Assembly (NCBI RefSeq): GCF_024323335.1
Contig: NC_066583.1
Span: forward strand, 373,059,175 to 373,123,174
Origin: Lathyrus oleraceus
Lineage: Eukaryota; Streptophyta; Magnoliopsida; Fabales; Fabaceae
Direction of reading: 5' to 3'
Length of the DNA: 64,000 nt
Shown: piece by piece, positions 60,728 through 64,000 of the stretch
Numbering within the stretch: the stretch's first letter is position 1
How the letters are laid out: each line of letters opens with the position of its first letter
Made by a program: the position numbers and the translations under genes
Notes under the pieces: generated by a model
What the model was told of the DNA's origin: nothing
The model's input: the letters and a program-made list of their open reading frames with translations, nothing else
The model's database searches: none

Positions 60728-62624
60728 GGCAAAAGAGGGATTGAAACGAACAACTGCGTCTAGCGTGATCGTTTGCTTTGGTTAAGGCACATGGATAATA
60801 CCCGGTAGGGATCAGTCGGAAGCGTCTTGTTCAGAAGGCAGAAAGCACGGAGAGTCTGAGGACATATGGGGTGTAACCGAGTTGGAACTCGATGAGATCA
60901 CGGGTTTCACATTGCCATTAAGATAGGTTTTTCCTTTTGTGCGCAATTACCTCTTTTCAGGAATTGCTTCCTTTGTATTGCTCAGTTTGAGCCATACTTT
61001 TTCCATCAATAAAGTGCATATTCAGTCAAATAATTTTGCTTTTGTTTTCATTACCGCTTTGATTGCAAAAACATCCAATTGTTTGTGATAAAGAATCTTT
61101 TCTTTTTAAGACATACAGGTCCCTTCCAATGCATGTTTATAAGATTGAAAATTTGAAATCTTATTCGGAAGGTTGAGTGACTCAAGTGTTGAAATCTTGA
61201 CACGCTTGGGGCACGGTTTTATCTAACGATCTCTTTTGCAGGTGCGGTTAGATCTTTTCACTCACTTGCAGGTTGTGATGTGGAAGCTTTTGATAAACAA
61301 TCCCCATGGAGTCCAATCAGGGACGAATGAATGGAGAAATGGTGAAACAGACGACGAAGGACGTACGACGATCCTGGATATTAATCAAGAAGACTCTTCA
61401 AAGTCTGAGATTGGAAAGTCTGTATGATTGAAGAGTTCGATCTCCGTCGAGTACGGAGCGGTCGAGAATACAAGGTGATGAATCAGAAAAGTCCAGACGA
61501 GTCTGGGAGTTCTCAAAATTGGAAAGCTGACATAGGAGTTGGATATGGAATGCCGTGGTTCGACGAGTCGACGAGTGTTCGGTAGCAGACTTTCTTCGTC
61601 TCCCCAAGCAGAGTAGGAATGACTAATTTCCCAGCAAATTCAAGGTCTGTGGCTTCCCTAGCAGGGTCGGTATGGTTATATCCCCAGCAAGTTTGAGATC
61701 GGTGTTTCCTCAGCAGCCAGGCCCGAAGGTTGCTGTTTCCCAGCGGAGGTATCTGTGGTTGATGGTTTCCCAAGCAGAGTCGGGATTGATATTCCCCCAG
61801 CAAGTTAGAAACCGTTGTATCCCCACAGAGTGCATTGGTGGTTGATTCCCCAGTGATGTCCCCAAGCGGATCGGGTGCAAAGGAGGTTTTCCCTAGCAAG
61901 GGTTTCCTATTTCCCAGCAGCGGTGTTATTCCCCATCAGGGTGGAGATTGGAGTGTTGGCGAGTTCCTCAGCAGAGTGCCTCGAGCTCCTCTGAAGAGTC
62001 CCTTGAGGGGGATACCTTTTATACATTCATCATGTAGAATAAGCATAACATATTGCATAAAAAAATATATAAATCGCGTAGCATTTCCATGATTATGGAG
62101 CATTACGCTGAAAAGAATATCATGCATCATCATTGCCAGCATAGGCTATTCTCAGATTGTGGTTATTGTTTAAGAGGTGGTTTTGCCCGAAGGTGAAGAT
62201 GTTACTCCGAGGAGTTTGGCATCGTGATTTTGAATCAAAAGTAATTCCCCATTAGTGCGATATTGGAGGAAGGATTTCTGTCAGGCGGAGATGGAAATGA
62301 TAATCAGAGAAGTTTCGGGGTCCAAAAAAAAAAAGAAAAACAAGAAAGGGAATAATCCCCAGCTAAACGCAAAGTGTTCGTTGGCTAGGGTTGAGTAGAG
62401 AATAGCCGGTTCGTGGCTTGTTATCCCCGGCATGGGTCGTTGGCACGCGTGCCGTCTCATGTATCACTATTCCTTTTTGCCGATACTGACGGGCAAGACG
62501 GGTTTTCCGGTATCCCGACCGAAGAGGCGTTCAGGCCAGTTGTTGTGGTACTCAGACCAGTTTCCGATTTTCAGATCGAAGAAGTTTCCAACAGTCAGGT
62601 TGAAGAACTTGTGGCAGTCAGGCC

Positions 62625-62815
62625 AATTTTCCGGTGTTCAGACCAAGATGGTATTCAGACCAGTTTTCCGGTGTTCCGACCGAGGTGGCAGTCAGGCCAG
62701 TTTTCCGGTGTTCAGACCGAGATGGTATTCAGACCAGTTTTCCGGTGTTCCGACCGAGATGGCAGTCAGGCCAGTTATCCGGTGTTCAGACCGAGGCGGG
62801 TATTCAGACCAACGC
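62625..62815 (+). repeat. 37-bp tandem repeats in the Ogre C 3' UTR
   Basis: CCGGTGTTC recurs at 62631, 62668, 62705, 62742 and 62779, exactly 37 bp apart. The units alternate between GCAGTCAGGCCAG and GTATTCAGACCAG text, so the higher-order period is 74 bp. More diverged copies continue to about 63120. Confidence 0.9.
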
Positions 62816-63349
62816 GGCACTCAGGCCGGTCTCCGATTTCCAGATCGAAGAAGTTTCCAACAATCAGGTTGAAGTACTTGTGGCACTCAGGCCAGTTACC
62901 GATTTTCAGATCGAAGAAGCTTCCGAAGTTCAGATCGATGCAGCTTGCGGCATTCAGGCCAATCTCCCGGTATCCAGACCAAAGTGGGGGTCAAACCAAA
63001 GTGGCGGTCAGGCCAGTTGTTGGGCATTCAGGCCATTCTCCTGGTATTCAGACCGACACCAATACTCTCATATTCTGATGCTCAGTATGCAGACTGACGA
63101 GCGGCATTCAGACCATGGTTATCTCTGTGTTACCGCTTATCCAAACATATTTCTGTTTCGGTGTTTAGGCCGACTTTCTCCGTACCAGACGGGTTCTTCT
63201 TTAAAGATTGTTTTTTTGCCAGTTCTGACAGGCGGTGTTAGTTATTTCCCATCAGAGTGAAAATTGTTCGTCTGTTCTTGGTATTCAATCACTCTTCACC
63301 CTGATCATCTGAAAGCCGAGGCTATTCATATCGACAGGTTCATAGTGGA

Positions 63350-63364
63350 TTGAATAGGGGCAGC
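63350..63364 (+). other. Polypurine tract of Ogre C
   Basis: TTGAATAGGGGCAGC directly precedes the LTR start at 63365. The minus-strand tracts of A and B have the same AATAGGGG core. Confidence 0.85.
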
Positions 63365-64000
63365 TGTAACACCTCAAAATTTGCCCTCCTCTCTTGGGAC
63401 TAGCTTAGCATATTGCATTTCATTTCTTAGGACATTAGTCATTGCATCTTTGCATATCATGTGGTAACATTGAGTAAGTCATCCTCCTAAGTCTTGTTCA
63501 GAAGATGGAGAGGTTAAGAGATGCAGGCCTGAGGGTCTCATGAATTGATCACTAGCCATCTGAGGGTTTGTGCTTCAATTAGGGTTCTTGGTTCCTCAAG
63601 GAGATTGATCTCTATCTTGGTTGAAATGGTACATCATCATCATCATGGTCTTATCATCACCAAGAGATTCATTGTGCTTGATCAGTTCCTTGGGATTAGG
63701 GTTTTGACCTCTGGTCAACCCTAATCAACTGCATTGTGCCAATCAGGGTTTGTCAAGGAGATGGGGTCTTCATTGAGAGAGGGATCATCATATGGTTATA
63801 TTGAGCTTGTGGAGGCTAGGGTTTCATCCTTGGAGCCATTTCATCAGGAGATTGAGGCTCAAGCTCAACAGTCAAGCTGAAATTCATCTATCAACTGAAA
63901 AAGTCAACCACAAGTCAACTGATGGATTTGGAGGTGGGTGAGGGTTAGAAACACTTCATTCATGTCCAAACAAGTTTCATTTGAAATTTCAAACATCAAC
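63365..64000 (+). repeat. 3' LTR of Ogre C (first 636 bp)
   Basis: Matches 36844-37479 with two differences by eye (ATTTTATTT versus ATTTCATTT; GGGAGAGG versus GGGTGAGG). The remaining 4.4 kb and the target duplicate lie outside the window. Confidence 0.95.

Larger units (their letters stand above)
60728..63364 (+). other. 3' UTR of Ogre C
   Basis: Non-coding. Segments: 60760-61240 unique sequence with a possible polyadenylation-like AATAAA at about 61009; 61590-61990 diverged units around TTCCCCAGCA / CCCTAGCAGGG; 62500-63120 a region of short tandem repeats; then unique sequence to the purine tract. Frames across the repeats are open only because of their periodicity. Confidence 0.75.
36844..64000 (+). 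mobile_element. Ogre C, near-complete Tat-lineage retrotransposon (3' LTR runs off the window)
   Basis: 5' LTR 36844-41842, PBS 41845, ORF1 (split), gag, protease, intron, RT-RH-aRH-integrase to 60516, hairpins, 3' UTR, purine tract and 3' LTR from 63365. The first 636 bp of the two LTRs differ at two sites by eye, so the insertion is recent. The 5-bp left flank GTATG should recur after the 3' LTR, outside the window. It is inserted into gag of Ogre B in opposite orientation. Its coding region has a frameshift and two in-frame stops, and element D splits ORF1. Confidence 0.93.

Noticed and set aside
60517..60760. Hairpins as factor-independent terminators or tRNA-like structures
   Set aside because: Bacterial-type termination does not apply, and no tRNA-like fold or CCA end is visible.
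62413..63260. Three overlapping ORFs with PVFRPRWQSGQ-type repeats
   Set aside because: The 37-bp tandem repeat keeps all three frames open; no codon-level constraint visible.

Overview
The window looks like nuclear DNA of a legume of the pea/vetch tribe (Fabeae). It is AT-rich, it has one interrupted plant gene at the left edge, and about 55 kb of it is a nested pile of LTR retrotransposons. The dominant ones are Ogre-type (Ty3/gypsy, Tat lineage): about 5 kb LTRs, a tRNA-Arg-like primer site, an extra ORF1 before gag, an intron between protease and RT, and a second archaeal-type RNase H. That combination is a hallmark of Fabeae genomes. The species cannot be fixed from the sequence alone.

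Layout. 1-3330: a minus-strand gene for a DUF3537 / gustatory-receptor-like seven-helix membrane protein; three exons are visible and the last exon lies off the left edge. 3330-8790: AT-rich intergenic DNA with no convincing gene. 8788-11119: the 3' part of an old, decayed Tekay-like chromovirus (minus). It is cut at 11119 by Ogre-like element A (minus; 3' LTR 11120-13785 and 3' UTR stub to 14199). A is cut by Ogre B (minus; 3' LTR 14200-20469, internal region to 36843). B carries three secondary insertions: an unclassified repeat (about 15841-17296) in its LTR, a solo LTR with TSD CTGGG (21196-22586), and an internally deleted copia derivative (25456-30200). B's gag is cut at 36843 by Ogre C (plus; 5' LTR 36844-41842, 3' LTR from 63365 to beyond the window). 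C's ORF1 is cut by a young, coding-intact Tekay-like element D (minus; 43800-52119, TSD TTTGC, LTRs about 0.4 percent apart by eye). The nest is therefore five levels deep: old Tekay, A, B, C, D.

How the parts work together. In each Ogre the order is ORF1, gag, protease, spliced intron, RT-RNase H-archaeal RNase H-integrase, then a long 3' UTR, polypurine tract and LTR. In both B and C the protease frame ends in a TAA that overlaps a GTAATA splice donor, and the proposed splice restores frame into RT.

Most interesting signals. (1) Directly after the pol stop, both Ogres carry tandem hairpins whose outer stems differ in sequence but stay paired, several with a GAAA-capped inner stem. (2) The 3' UTR of B has a second hairpin family, with a constant 8-nt loop and covarying stems, in about nine copies. 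(3) Three unrelated retroelements carry arrays of short palindromes or inverted repeats spaced mostly 20-22 bp: TACGCGTA, GTGACGACCGTCAC and GTTAACCGGTTAAC. All alignments and counts here were made by eye.
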